Below, one piece after another: positions 53,156 to 60,596 of a DNA stretch of 60,596 bases. The stretch spans positions 1 to 60,596 of the forward strand of contig WRMI01000009.1 in assembly GCA_009777175.1 (NCBI GenBank). The letters are read 5' to 3'. Position 1 is the stretch's first letter; every line of letters starts with the position of its first letter. Under the pieces are notes generated by a model, which was not told the origin of the DNA, did no database searches, and saw nothing but the letters and a program-made list of their open reading frames with translations. Source of the stretch: Marinilabiliaceae bacterium. Its GTDB lineage: Bacteria; Bacteroidota; Bacteroidia; Bacteroidales; Marinilabiliaceae. The position numbers and the translations under genes were made by a program.

Positions 53156-53983
53156 TTACTTTTTTTTCTTTCTTTCAATTATATACTTATTGGAAGCTTT
53201 TTTGGGGCTACGTGTTTTGTAGCCTTTTGCTAATAGTCCTTTACGGGAGCGTGGATGTCCGCCGGATGCTCTTCCTTCACCACCTCCCATTGGGTGGTCA
53301 ACGGGGTTCATTGCGACGCCTCTAACTCTCGGTCTTTTTCCGAGCCAACGTGTACGCCCTGCTTTACCCGAGCGTTCTAACGCGTGGTCTGAATTTCCTA
53401 CGGCTCCTATTGTTGCACGACAAACAGTTTGTACCATGCGGACTTCACCTGATGGGAGTCGCAATACAACGTATTTTCCTTCACGTGCCGCTAATTGTGC
53501 GAACGTTCCTGCGCTTCGTGCCATACAACCGCCTTTGCCGGGCTGAAGTTCGATGTTATGAACTATTGTTCCTAAGGGTATTTCACCTAACGGCAAAGAG
53601 TTTCCTACTTCGGGTGCAACACCACTGCCCGAAAGTACTTGTTGTCCTACCTGCAATCCATTGGGAGCGAGTATATAACGCTTTTCTCCGTCAACGTAAA
53701 AAAGCAACGCTATACGTGCGCTCCGGTTGGGGTCGTATTGTATTGAATTTACTTTTGCAGGTACACCATCTTTATTTCTTTTAAAGTCGATTATCCGGTA
53801 TCTTTTTTTATGTCCTCCGCCTATTTGGCGCACCGTCATCCTACCCGAATTGTTTCTTCCTCCGGTTCTTTTGAGGGGTGCCAGCAGGGATTTCTCCGGT
53901 ACGCTTGAGGTAATCGTATCAAATGTACCGATAACTTTATGTCTTTGACCCGGTGTTGTGGGTTTTAGCTTTCTAACTGCCAT
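53156..53983 (-). CDS. rplB: 50S ribosomal protein L2
   Basis: 275 residues. [20 protein letters not shown] near 42 and [17 protein letters not shown] near 220, including the His needed near the peptidyl transferase centre. Length is normal. Confidence 0.98.
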   Translation of the reverse strand: MAVRKLKPTTPGQRHKVIGTFDTITSSVPEKSLLAPLKRTGGRNNSGRMTVRQIGGGHKKRYRIIDFKRNKDGVPAKVNSIQYDPNRSARIALLFYVDGEKRYILAPNGLQVGQQVLSGSGVAPEVGNSLPLGEIPLGTIVHNIELQPGKGGCMARSAGTFAQLAAREGKYVVLRLPSGEVRMVQTVCRATIGAVGNSDHALERSGKAGRTRWLGKRPRVRGVAMNPVDHPMGGGEGRASGGHPRSRKGLLAKGYKTRSPKKASNKYIIERKKKK

Positions 53984-53990
53984 TTTTTTG

Positions 53991-54293
53991 TTAAATATTG
54001 CTAAAAAAATCTATTGTTTCACCTTTGTCTAACGTAATGATTGCCTTTTTATAAGCGTGAGTTTTGCCACGTAAATATCCGGCTTTGGTCAATCGAGATT
54101 TTTTTTTGCCTGCATAGCGCATAGTGTTAACATCTAAAACGTTAATGTTATACATCTCTTCAACGGCTTTTTTTATCTCGATTTTGTTCGCATCACGGCG
54201 GACAATAAATCCGAACTTGTTTAACTTTTCGCTTAAATTGGTCATCTTTTCTGTTACCAAAGGCTTAATAATAATATGACCTGTATTACTCAT
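53991..54293 (-). CDS. rplW: 50S ribosomal protein L23
   Basis: 100 residues. [20 protein letters not shown] near 8 and [20 protein letters not shown] near 36 match L23, docking site for trigger factor and SRP at the exit. Its start overlaps the end of rplD by 8 bases. Confidence 0.97.
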   Translation of the reverse strand: MSNTGHIIIKPLVTEKMTNLSEKLNKFGFIVRRDANKIEIKKAVEEMYNINVLDVNTMRYAGKKKSRLTKAGYLRGKTHAYKKAIITLDKGETIDFFSNI

Positions 54294-54933
54294 GGTTTTC
54301 CTCCTTTTTGTTTAAAAATTGGCTTAACTCGGCTACTGCACTCTCGGTGAAAACCATTGTTTTGGCTCTCATAATTATGTAGGTATTCAAATCTTCGGGG
54401 ATAACCACTTCCGATTTTTGTATGTTTCGTGAAGAGAGATATATGTTTTTATTTCTCTCTTTTAAAACGAACATTGAGCGCACTCCATTGAGTCCAAGAT
54501 TTTTTTGAATTGCCAAAAATTCTTTTGTTTTGGGTGTTTCGAAGGTAAAATCTTCTACTACATAAATTGCGTTCTTTTTTGCTTTATATGTTAGCGCTGA
54601 CAAACGTGCCAACCTTTTAAGTTTTTTGTTCAATTTAAAGCTATAATCGCGTGGCTTAGGTCCGAATGCTCTACCTCCGCCTCTTAATAGTGGTGATTTT
54701 TTACTTCCAATTCGTGCTGTTCCTGTTCCTTTTTGTCTATGGAGTTTTCTTGTACTACCGGCTACTTCGGCTCTCTCTTTCGACTTATGAGTCCCTTGAC
54801 GCTGATTTGCCAAATATTGTTTTACGTCTAAATAGATGGCGTGGTCATTTGGCTCAATTCCGAAAATTGTTTCGGGCAGGTCGACGGTGCGACCTGTCTC
54901 TTTTCCTTCTATGTTTACTACGTTCAGTTCCAT
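54286..54933 (-). CDS. rplD: 50S ribosomal protein L4
   Basis: 215 residues. [20 protein letters not shown] and [24 protein letters not shown] are the tunnel loop signature. In Escherichia coli L4 represses the S10 operon; whether this holds here is unknown. Overlaps rplC by one base and rplW by eight. Confidence 0.97.
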   Translation of the reverse strand: MELNVVNIEGKETGRTVDLPETIFGIEPNDHAIYLDVKQYLANQRQGTHKSKERAEVAGSTRKLHRQKGTGTARIGSKKSPLLRGGGRAFGPKPRDYSFKLNKKLKRLARLSALTYKAKKNAIYVVEDFTFETPKTKEFLAIQKNLGLNGVRSMFVLKERNKNIYLSSRNIQKSEVVIPEDLNTYIIMRAKTMVFTESAVAELSQFLNKKEENHE

Positions 54934-55556
54934 TACTTATGAATGATTAGGTATGAACCATTTGCACCCGGAACAGAGCCTTTTACCATAAGGATGTTAC
55001 TTTCGGGTATTACTTTTATTACTCTTAGGTTATATATTTTCTTTTGGTTGTTGCCTGTCTGACCTGCCATCTTCATTCCTTTAAATACTCTTGAAGGATA
55101 TGATGAGGCTCCGAGCGAGCCGGGCGCACGTCCACGATTGTGCTGTCCGTGTGTTTGTCCGCCTACTCCGCTAAAACCATGACGCTTAACAACTCCTTGA
55201 AACCCCTTTCCTTTGGTGGTTCCTGTAATATCTAACCAAGTATCGTTTAAGAATATTTCAGCGGTGATGACATCACCTAACTGATATTTATCCTCAAACC
55301 CTTTAAATTCTACCAGCTTCGCCTTGGGAGTTACACCTGCCTTCTGAAAATGCCCTTTTAATGGCTTGGTGGTGCTTTTTTCTCTTTTGTCGTGGAACGC
55401 TAACTGAAGGGCGGAATATCCGTCTGCTTCTACAGTCTTTATTTGAGTCACGACACAAGGACCCGCTTCGATAACAGTGCATGGAACGTTCTTTCCCTCA
55501 ACACTGAAAACGGATGTCATTCCGATTTTTTTTCCTATTAATCCTGGTCCTGGCAT
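54933..55556 (-). CDS. rplC: 50S ribosomal protein L3
   Basis: 207 residues. [14 protein letters not shown] near 4 and [20 protein letters not shown] near 128 are diagnostic. It starts 18 bases after rpsJ. Confidence 0.97.
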   Translation of the reverse strand: MPGPGLIGKKIGMTSVFSVEGKNVPCTVIEAGPCVVTQIKTVEADGYSALQLAFHDKREKSTTKPLKGHFQKAGVTPKAKLVEFKGFEDKYQLGDVITAEIFLNDTWLDITGTTKGKGFQGVVKRHGFSGVGGQTHGQHNRGRAPGSLGASSYPSRVFKGMKMAGQTGNNQKKIYNLRVIKVIPESNILMVKGSVPGANGSYLIIHK

Positions 55557-55573
55557 TTTTTTATCTTTTTACT

Positions 55574-55879
55574 TCAAACTTTTATTTCTACTTCCACGCC
55601 ACTCGGTAATTCTAATTTCATCAACGCATCAATGGTTTTTGCAGTTGAACTATAAATATCTATCAAACGTTTGTATGACGACAACTGAAACTGCTCGCGC
55701 GACTTTTTATTGACAAAAGTGGCACGAAGTACTGTAAAAATCCGCTTGTGCGTGGGCAGCGAAATAGGTCCGCTTACCACAGCACCCGTACTTTTTACGG
55801 TCTTTACTATCTTCTCAGCCGACTTGTCTACCAAAGTGTGGTCGTAAGATTTTAATTTTATTCTTATTTTTTGGTTCAT
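55574..55879 (-). CDS. rpsJ: 30S ribosomal protein S10
   Basis: 101 residues. [36 protein letters not shown] and SGVEVEIKV are the S10 signature. It is the first gene of the operon here. In many Bacteroidota rpsL, rpsG and fusA precede it; in this window a protease gene does instead. The promoter is about 125 bases upstream, leaving a leader that could hold regulatory structure. Confidence 0.98.
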   Translation of the reverse strand: MNQKIRIKLKSYDHTLVDKSAEKIVKTVKSTGAVVSGPISLPTHKRIFTVLRATFVNKKSREQFQLSSYKRLIDIYSSTAKTIDALMKLELPSGVEVEIKV

Positions 55880-55997
55880 ATATTAAATTCAAAAAAATTC
55901 TAAAGCAATTCGAGATTTCCTTTGCAAGTGTCGCCCTTCTAACTTCCTATTTATCACCTCTCTACGGATGATTTTCCTCTTGTTTTTTGGCAAAAAT

Positions 55998-56076
55998 CGG
56001 GTGCAAAGATAATATTGTTTTTTTGATATTTGCAAATTTATGTAAAAAAAAGTGAAATTTTTTTATTTTTTTTTAA
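55998..56076 (-). promoter_or_regulatory. S10 operon promoter region (repeat P, copy 1)
   Basis: On the minus strand, TTTG (56036-56033) and TATCTTTG (56011-56004) form the promoter, with 21 bases between. The whole 79-base segment recurs without visible change at 59079-59157 upstream of a lipoprotein gene, and in a diverged form at 59794-59861 upstream of another. Confidence 0.75.
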
Positions 56077-56260
56077 CTTGCATTATTCATAAGAAATGAA
56101 AATATCTTTTAACCACAAAGGAACACAAAGGTTTTGGTTATTGAATTTATTGAAATACACAAAGGACACAATTTTTCTTTTTTAACCACTCTATTTTTGC
56201 GTTTTTTGCGTTCTCAACTTTGCGACTTTGCGTTAAAATAAATAATATGAATAATGTAGG
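56077..56260. repeat. repeat block between the S10 promoter and the protease gene
   Basis: Contains AACCACAAAGGAACACAAAGG, a TTATTGAATTTATTGAAATA word, CACAAAGGACAC and the CTTTGCGTT-type unit (about 56198-56236). The duplicated copy of this locus at 59150-59160 lacks the entire block, so it was probably inserted after the duplication. Confidence 0.75.
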
Positions 56261-58504
56261 TTAATAAATTATCACTTTTTGCTTGTCCAAAATTTGCCCA
56301 TCTATTATGAAATGTAAATAATAAATACCGGAAGATAGATCATTGACAGGAATTTGCACAATTGCTTGGTTGCTGACAACTGTTTTTACTAAACCGAATT
56401 GGTCGCTCCATAATTGTAGCGTGTAATTAACGTCTTCGGCAAAAAGAGTTGTAAACGTTTCAATATCACCGTTTTCGATTTCATATTCTGCTTCTTCGAG
56501 AATTGTAACCGATATTTCATTAAAAGCTGGATTTGGAGAAATAATCTGAGAATAGGTTGGTAACGAAGGCAGTCTTTTGATATTTTTGCCCGGACCACCA
56601 GAACCGCCACCTGTTGACGGATTTTTTATTGTTAAATGCATAGTTGTTGGAAGACTTGTGCCGCATTCGTTTATTCCTTTTGCTGTAAACGTGCCGCCAC
56701 CCACACATAAAGGGATAGTATTGACAAAAGTCCCCAAATTTATCATAGTAAAATGAGAAGGATTTAACACTTTCTCAAATACTGCGTCTGCTGAAGCAGA
56801 GCCGGGAGGGTTAACAAAATGAAATTGTTGTGACGTGGTGGGGTTTCCATAATAGAGAGTGTAGGATGGATTGGGGGTAGTGTAGTTTTTCCCACTTGCA
56901 TCTTGTAGGTGAGGGCGGGAAGGAACACCAACGCTAACTTTTTTGCTTAACGATATTGTATTACTTCCAATTGTGATGGTGGCATAGATTGTTGCTTGAC
57001 CGTCTGATACTTTTTGAAATATTGCATTATTGGTATTTGGAGCTGACATCAATGATAATATGCTTGAGGAGCTACTGGACCACGAAATTGATGAGCCTTG
57101 AGGAAGATTGTTTATGGAATATATAGATGAGGTGCAGATAAGGGTGGGGCCAGAAATGTAAGGTTGATACATTCCATCAAGAGTTTGGGGAGGATTGTTC
57201 CCGGGTGCAAGCCAATTAATCAATCGTGTCTCATTTGTGCCACCACCAGTCCATGAAATATCAAGACGACCGTATAGTCCCATAGGATTGTTGCAAACAC
57301 AGTTATTATCGGAGCCTAAACAATCGCCACCATGTAATTGACCCACTATTCTACGATTTTGATTAAAAAGGGGTGAACCAGACGAGCCTCCTTGCACAGT
57401 TCCTTGTTCAAAATGTTGTACTTCCCAATGATTTTGCACTGTTCCACTCCAAGCTGCTGCAACAACAGGGTGCTGTTCATAGCTTATTTTCATTGCGTCC
57501 CCTCGCGGGTGGTGTATTCCCGTTGAGTTTTGCGCAGGTGTTGCAGTTCTATCCCAACCTGCATAATATAAGTTCCAAGTTGCAGGGGGGCTTGAACTTA
57601 ATTGCAATAAAGCAAAATCAGACGGTTCGTAATTAGCCCGCAAAGTTGCACCTGTTATACTTTGCCAATTAGTAGGATTACCTGAACCGCAATTAGGTTT
57701 CCAATACAAAAATCTGAAAATCCAAGTATTTGTGCTACCATCCAAACAATGATTTGCAGTTAAGATATAGGGTTTAAAATCTTGTTGTGTATTGTTTATA
57801 AGACAGCCTGAGCAAAACGCTGTATTATTATCTACCAATAACATGGAAATGGAGCGTTGTTCATTTCTCCAATTATTCCCAAGTGCGCAAAGTATATCAA
57901 CATTACAAGGGGCAGAATCTCCTAACCCTCTGGAAAAAATATTTACATAACCATGTATGACTTTGCTAATATTGATAATACCATTGCTTGTTGTTTTCGG
58001 CTCATAGTATTCCAAGATAATGGAATTGCCTTGCACCAAATCCGTGGCAAATTCGTTGTACTGATTATTGCTGACTTCCGGTGTAAATGCACCCAAAACC
58101 ATTGTTTTTTCTTCATTGTAGATAAAGAATTTTGACCCTTCACCAAGAAAGAAACGATTATAAATCAAATTGATGGAAAAAGCATCGGGACAATGTATTT
58201 TCAACAGATATATACTTCCGCCATCCAGCAACTCTATTTTTATACCATCTTTCTTGATGTCAATGTCAACGTGTATGAGATAACCAAAACGAAATGGTCT
58301 TTGAACGTTTTCCGATTCCAATCTTTCATCCTCTTCGTTAAGTGCTCTCGCATCTACAAGAGGCATTGTCATTAAGGGAATTACTTCTCTTTTCGCATCA
58401 AAATCTGAAGAGAAACTTATTGGCGTTCCTCCTTCGCTGATTTGTCCAAACATATGTTGGGCAAAAATACCCAAAAGGGCAACAATAAAAACTGCTCTTT
58501 TCAT
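56261..58504 (-). CDS. secreted trypsin-like serine protease with T9SS sorting domain
   Basis: 747 residues. A signal peptide (about 1-20) and a propeptide-like region are followed by a chymotrypsin/lysyl-endopeptidase-type protease domain. The catalytic His is in LTANHCLDG (about 252), Asp in SDFALLQL (about 296) and Ser in GGSSGSPLFN (about 376). Paired Cys (CSGCLINN, GGDCLGSDNNCVC) fit secreted lysyl endopeptidase relatives. A Big-like or PKD-like domain follows (about 450-640). A T9SS C-terminal domain follows, starting SPNPAFNEISVT and ending SGIYYLHFIIDGQILDKQK. Exported by the Por system to the surface or medium. Its start is three bases after the stop of the upstream lipoprotein gene, so it is probably co-transcribed from the repeat P copy at 59079. 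Confidence 0.9.
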   Translation of the reverse strand: MKRAVFIVALLGIFAQHMFGQISEGGTPISFSSDFDAKREVIPLMTMPLVDARALNEEDERLESENVQRPFRFGYLIHVDIDIKKDGIKIELLDGGSIYLLKIHCPDAFSINLIYNRFFLGEGSKFFIYNEEKTMVLGAFTPEVSNNQYNEFATDLVQGNSIILEYYEPKTTSNGIINISKVIHGYVNIFSRGLGDSAPCNVDILCALGNNWRNEQRSISMLLVDNNTAFCSGCLINNTQQDFKPYILTANHCLDGSTNTWIFRFLYWKPNCGSGNPTNWQSITGATLRANYEPSDFALLQLSSSPPATWNLYYAGWDRTATPAQNSTGIHHPRGDAMKISYEQHPVVAAAWSGTVQNHWEVQHFEQGTVQGGSSGSPLFNQNRRIVGQLHGGDCLGSDNNCVCNNPMGLYGRLDISWTGGGTNETRLINWLAPGNNPPQTLDGMYQPYISGPTLICTSSIYSINNLPQGSSISWSSSSSSILSLMSAPNTNNAIFQKVSDGQATIYATITIGSNTISLSKKVSVGVPSRPHLQDASGKNYTTPNPSYTLYYGNPTTSQQFHFVNPPGSASADAVFEKVLNPSHFTMINLGTFVNTIPLCVGGGTFTAKGINECGTSLPTTMHLTIKNPSTGGGSGGPGKNIKRLPSLPTYSQIISPNPAFNEISVTILEEAEYEIENGDIETFTTLFAEDVNYTLQLWSDQFGLVKTVVSNQAIVQIPVNDLSSGIYYLHFIIDGQILDKQKVIIY

Positions 58505-58507
58505 GGT

Positions 58508-59062
58508 TTATCGTTTTTTTAAGATTAATAAATTCTTGTTCTTAACAACCGAACATTGCGATAATCTATTTTCATCTTCTATTTTCGGAAAATAAATTAT
58601 TAATTCATTTTCTTTAATGACAAAACTGAGCGCATTCTCTAAAGCGTACATTAAGTCATATTCTAAATGTGGGGGAACTACATTTATATAAGTAGTTCTT
58701 TTGACAAAAAGTTCAATATAATTGCTTTCCATTGAGCAAACATACATAATTGAATTCACAACCTGCAATTCCCACCGATTTAATCCATTGTCATCATCTG
58801 GTGAGTATGCAAATGGTATTGTAAGCCTACCTTGTGATATGGCTACTACATTCGAGATTTTCTTACCTTCTACTGTATAAGCAAACTTCACACAGTCCCA
58901 TTCTCCAATAAGGAGTTCGGGGTCTATCTTTCCACTTTTTGATAAATTTAAGGAAATCTGTTCATCTGACAAAGCAGTTGAAGGATCGGTTTTTTGACAT
59001 GAAATAATATCTACCATCAACAGCAAAACTGCTATATATTTAAAAAAATCAATTGTTTTCAT
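58508..59062 (-). CDS. lipoprotein of unknown function
   Basis: 184 residues from the ATG at 59062 (MKTIDFFKYIAVLL, lipobox IISC). An upstream in-frame ATG (59116) would lie in the promoter and is rejected. LLIGEWDCVKFAYTVEGKKI near 46 resembles the first strand of lipocalin-like Bacteroidota lipoproteins, but this is weak. Its signal peptide is nearly the same as that of the gene at 59444-59776, while the mature parts differ. The promoter is the repeat P copy 2; the protease gene follows at once. Confidence 0.75.
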   Translation of the reverse strand: MKTIDFFKYIAVLLLMVDIISCQKTDPSTALSDEQISLNLSKSGKIDPELLIGEWDCVKFAYTVEGKKISNVVAISQGRLTIPFAYSPDDDNGLNRWELQVVNSIMYVCSMESNYIELFVKRTTYINVVPPHLEYDLMYALENALSFVIKENELIIYFPKIEDENRLSQCSVVKNKNLLILKKR

Positions 59063-59078
59063 AATATATTTTTTATTT

Positions 59079-59157
59079 CGGGTGCAAAGATAATATTGTT
59101 TTTTTGATATTTGCAAATTTATGTAAAAAAAAGTGAAATTTTTTTATTTTTTTTTAA
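59079..59157 (-). promoter_or_regulatory. duplicate of the S10 promoter (repeat P, copy 2)
   Basis: 79 bases identical by eye to 55998-56076, with TATCTTTG at 59092-59085. Here it drives the lipoprotein-protease pair. It overlaps the stop codon of the upstream minigene by four bases. Confidence 0.75.
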
Positions 59158-59447
59158 TTTTTTATCACTTTTTGCTTGTCCAAAATTTGTCCATCTATTA
59201 TGAAATGTAAATAATAAATACCGGAAGATAGATCATTGACAGGTATTTGCACAATTGCTTGGATGCTACTCACTGATTTTACTAACCCGTAATGGTCACT
59301 CCATAATTGCAAAGTGTAATTAACGTCTTCTGAAAAAAGAGTTGTAAACGTTTCAATATCACCGTTTTCGATTTCATATTCTGCTCGCAATTCTGCAAAA
59401 GGAGCAACAAATACGAATAAATAAATCAATAATGATACTTTTTTCAT
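59154..59447 (-). CDS. minigene: signal peptide fused to a T9SS sorting domain
   Basis: 97 residues: a signal peptide (MKKVSLLIYLFVFVAPFAEL, about 1-22) joined directly to 75 residues that copy the end of the protease's T9SS domain, from YEIENGDIETFTTLF to HFIIDGQILDKQKVI. At the DNA level 59154-59393 matches 56262-56505 with about 90% identity by eye. There is no cargo domain between. The ATG overlaps the stop of the upstream lipoprotein gene (ATGA), so it would be translated by coupling. It may be a non-functional relic or a free sorting signal; the preserved frame argues for some selection or recent origin. Confidence 0.65.
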   Translation of the reverse strand: MKKVSLLIYLFVFVAPFAELRAEYEIENGDIETFTTLFSEDVNYTLQLWSDHYGLVKSVSSIQAIVQIPVNDLSSGIYYLHFIIDGQILDKQKVIKN

Positions 59448-59776
59448 TGTTTTTGAATTTTAATTATGTAAATAACTGAGACATAACCACCAAAACCGCA
59501 GTTATGTTTTTTTTCAGAAATACTAAACTTTACATTCACATATAGATTGTCTTCTTTAAAATTTTCGGGAAGATTATTCGGTTTATAATATAACATAAGG
59601 TCAGATTTTTCTTGCTTAATCAAAATCATATAATCATCGCAAGTATCCGGGCCTGAAATATATTTAACTATACCATTTTCCGTAAATAATTCAGCATTTT
59701 CCCATTTTTTACATGAAAAACTCTCCACAAAAATCAGCAAAACCGCTATATACTTAAAAAAATCAGTTGTTTTCAT
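59444..59776 (-). CDS. small lipoprotein of unknown function
   Basis: 110 residues. Signal peptide MKTTDFFKYIAVLLIFVESFSC with lipobox Cys22, almost the same as in the gene at 58508-59062. The mature part is charged and Tyr-rich (SDLMLYYKPNNLPENF, then CGFGGYVSVIYIIKI). No family is recognised. Its promoter is the diverged repeat P copy 3. The next gene overlaps by four bases. Confidence 0.65.
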   Translation of the reverse strand: MKTTDFFKYIAVLLIFVESFSCKKWENAELFTENGIVKYISGPDTCDDYMILIKQEKSDLMLYYKPNNLPENFKEDNLYVNVKFSISEKKHNCGFGGYVSVIYIIKIQKQ

Positions 59777-59793
59777 AAATTTTTATTATATTT

Positions 59794-59861
59794 CGGGTGC
59801 AAAGATATTATTGTTTTTATGATATTTGCAAATTTTTGTAAAAAAAAGTGAAATTTTTTTA
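59794..59861 (-). promoter_or_regulatory. diverged copy of the S10 promoter (repeat P, copy 3)
   Basis: About 68 bases resembling 55998-56076, with several substitutions; TATCTTTG at 59807-59800 is kept. It precedes the small lipoprotein gene at the same distance as copy 2 does its own. Confidence 0.65.
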
Positions 59862-60162
59862 GTTTGATTTGTGAAAAAAATGTTCAGTTTAAAAACATTT
59901 AATGTAATTTATTGTAACACAGTGTTTAAGAAAAAAATGTGTCATTTTGTCAGAGTTTTTTGATGAAAGAAAGACTAAAAAGTGAACGGGTATGTCCGAA
60001 ATAAGCAGGTAAACACCAAATTCCCCTTCGGTCGCCCTAATAGCGCAATTTTTGGAGATATTTTTCTAATTGTACCTTATTCACACCATATTTTTCCAAC
60101 AAAACAATAGTTCGGCATGGCTCACTAACCACCTTAGTAGATGAGGGACTCCATCACAATTT
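59862..60162. other. intergenic DNA without a recognisable gene
   Basis: AT-rich first half. Then GGTCGCCC-TAA-TAGCGCAATTTTTGG near 60035-60060, which echoes the CCCGAACTGCGC units, and a CACCTTAGTAG word near 60130. No open frame of note. Confidence 0.5.
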
Positions 60163-60284
60163 ACCTTATTACATTATTGGCTAAAATATTGTAAATAAGG
60201 TAATAAGGTTGGTTTATTAGGTTCTTTTTTTCTACTAAGGTTGTTTTGTAGAAAAAATAAGGTAATAATAAGGTTGTTACTACG
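60163..60284. repeat. 115-base dispersed repeat, copy 2
   Basis: Close copy of 49028-49145 in the same orientation: TACCTTATTAC, AATAAGGTTGGTTTATTAGG, TTTTTTTCTACTAAGGTTGT and AAGGTAATAATAAGGTTGTT. Confidence 0.85.
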
Positions 60285-60386
60285 ATACAAAATAGTGACA
60301 GTCAAGCTTGAGCCAAGTCAGGAGTTCTGAAATTCTAACTTGCTTTATTCATAAAGCAAATATGCAGTATCGTTTAGTGGTGTTTG

Positions 60387-60596
60387 TAAGGGCAACCCTT
60401 GCGGTTGCCTTGAAAGATATGAGGATAGATATTGTAGGGGCAACCCTTGCGGTTGCCTTGAAAGATATGAGGATAGATATTGTAGGGGCAACCCTTGCGG
60501 TTGCCTTGAAAGATATGAGGATAGATATTGTAAGGGCAACCCTTGCGGTTGCCTTGAAAGATATGAGGATAGATATTGTAGGGGCAACCCTTGCGG
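60387..60596. repeat. 48-base tandem repeat built on a TGTAGGG palindrome, runs off the right edge
   Basis: Four full units and part of a fifth, with exact 48-base spacing (the same C at 60393, 60441, 60489, 60537, 60585). Each unit has TGTAGGGGCAACC-CTTGC-GGTTGCC and a spacer TTGAAAGATATGAGGATAGA. Spacers are identical, so it is not a CRISPR array. The minus-strand 16-residue-repeat open frame across it is a product of the 48-base period. Confidence 0.93.

Noticed and set aside
60345..60587. Minus-strand open frame with a 16-residue repeat
   Set aside because: It follows from the 48-base tandem array; no start signal, promoter or known domain.
60387..60596. Possible CRISPR array
   Set aside because: Repeats are evenly spaced, but the intervening DNA is identical in every unit, so there are no spacers, and no cas genes are present.

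Overview
The window is a piece of an AT-rich genome of the Bacteroidota, most likely an anaerobic Bacteroidales. The evidence is promoters of the TAnnTTTG type ahead of many genes, two proteins with type IX secretion (T9SS) C-terminal sorting domains, a BspA-like leucine-rich-repeat protein, many lipoproteins with a Bacteroidales look, V-type ATPase subunits, pyruvate phosphate dikinase, and a tmRNA with tag GENTYALAA. No species can be named from the sequence alone.

Layout. 1-5.8 kb (minus): an exported protein cut by the left edge, an AsmA-like protein, and a TPR protein with a degenerate LytS-type kinase tail. 6.2-10.6 kb: a hypothetical protein and two nearly identical AAA/PD-(D/E)XK proteins in tandem. 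10.9-13.6 kb: a DUF3467 protein and the plus-strand set udk, exonuclease, lipA. 13.6-18.1 kb: a small inverted-repeat element, a T9SS-exported LRR protein, gene fragments, tRNA-Arg(CCG) and a lipoprotein. 18.6-26.1 kb (minus): TPR-CHAT protein, aspS, and V-ATPase subunits I and D without the rest of their cluster. 26.1-27.3 kb: remnant of an integrated element (truncated DUF1016 gene, integrase N-terminus, palindromes) next to tRNA-Arg(ACG). 27.4-31.7 kb (plus): phosphoesterase, UbiA-type prenyltransferase, aroC, dicarboxylate symporter. 31.9-36.8 kb: tmRNA, ppdK, a lipoprotein. 37.1-55.9 kb (minus): the S10-spc ribosomal protein cluster from rpsJ to secY, split between rplE and rpsN by about 8 kb of accessory DNA. 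56.3-59.8 kb (minus): a T9SS serine protease and three small exported proteins. 59.8-60.6 kb: repeats.

The strongest theme is repeats that move and are tolerated inside genes. Short palindromic elements, often preceded by TGTAGGG, lie in most intergenic gaps. They also occur in frame inside coding sequences: a lipoprotein signal peptide and the nuclease region of both AAA/PD-(D/E)XK paralogues. A different repeat, built on the word ACCACAAAGG/CACAAAG, occurs in frame in the TPR-CHAT protein. A second palindrome family sits beside and inside the DUF1016 gene.

Within the accessory block that splits the ribosomal operon, three gene modules are each bracketed by direct repeats. A further duplication copied the S10-operon promoter together with the neighbouring T9SS sorting-domain tail, producing a minigene that is only a signal peptide plus a sorting domain. 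All percentages and alignments here are by eye; no database search was run.
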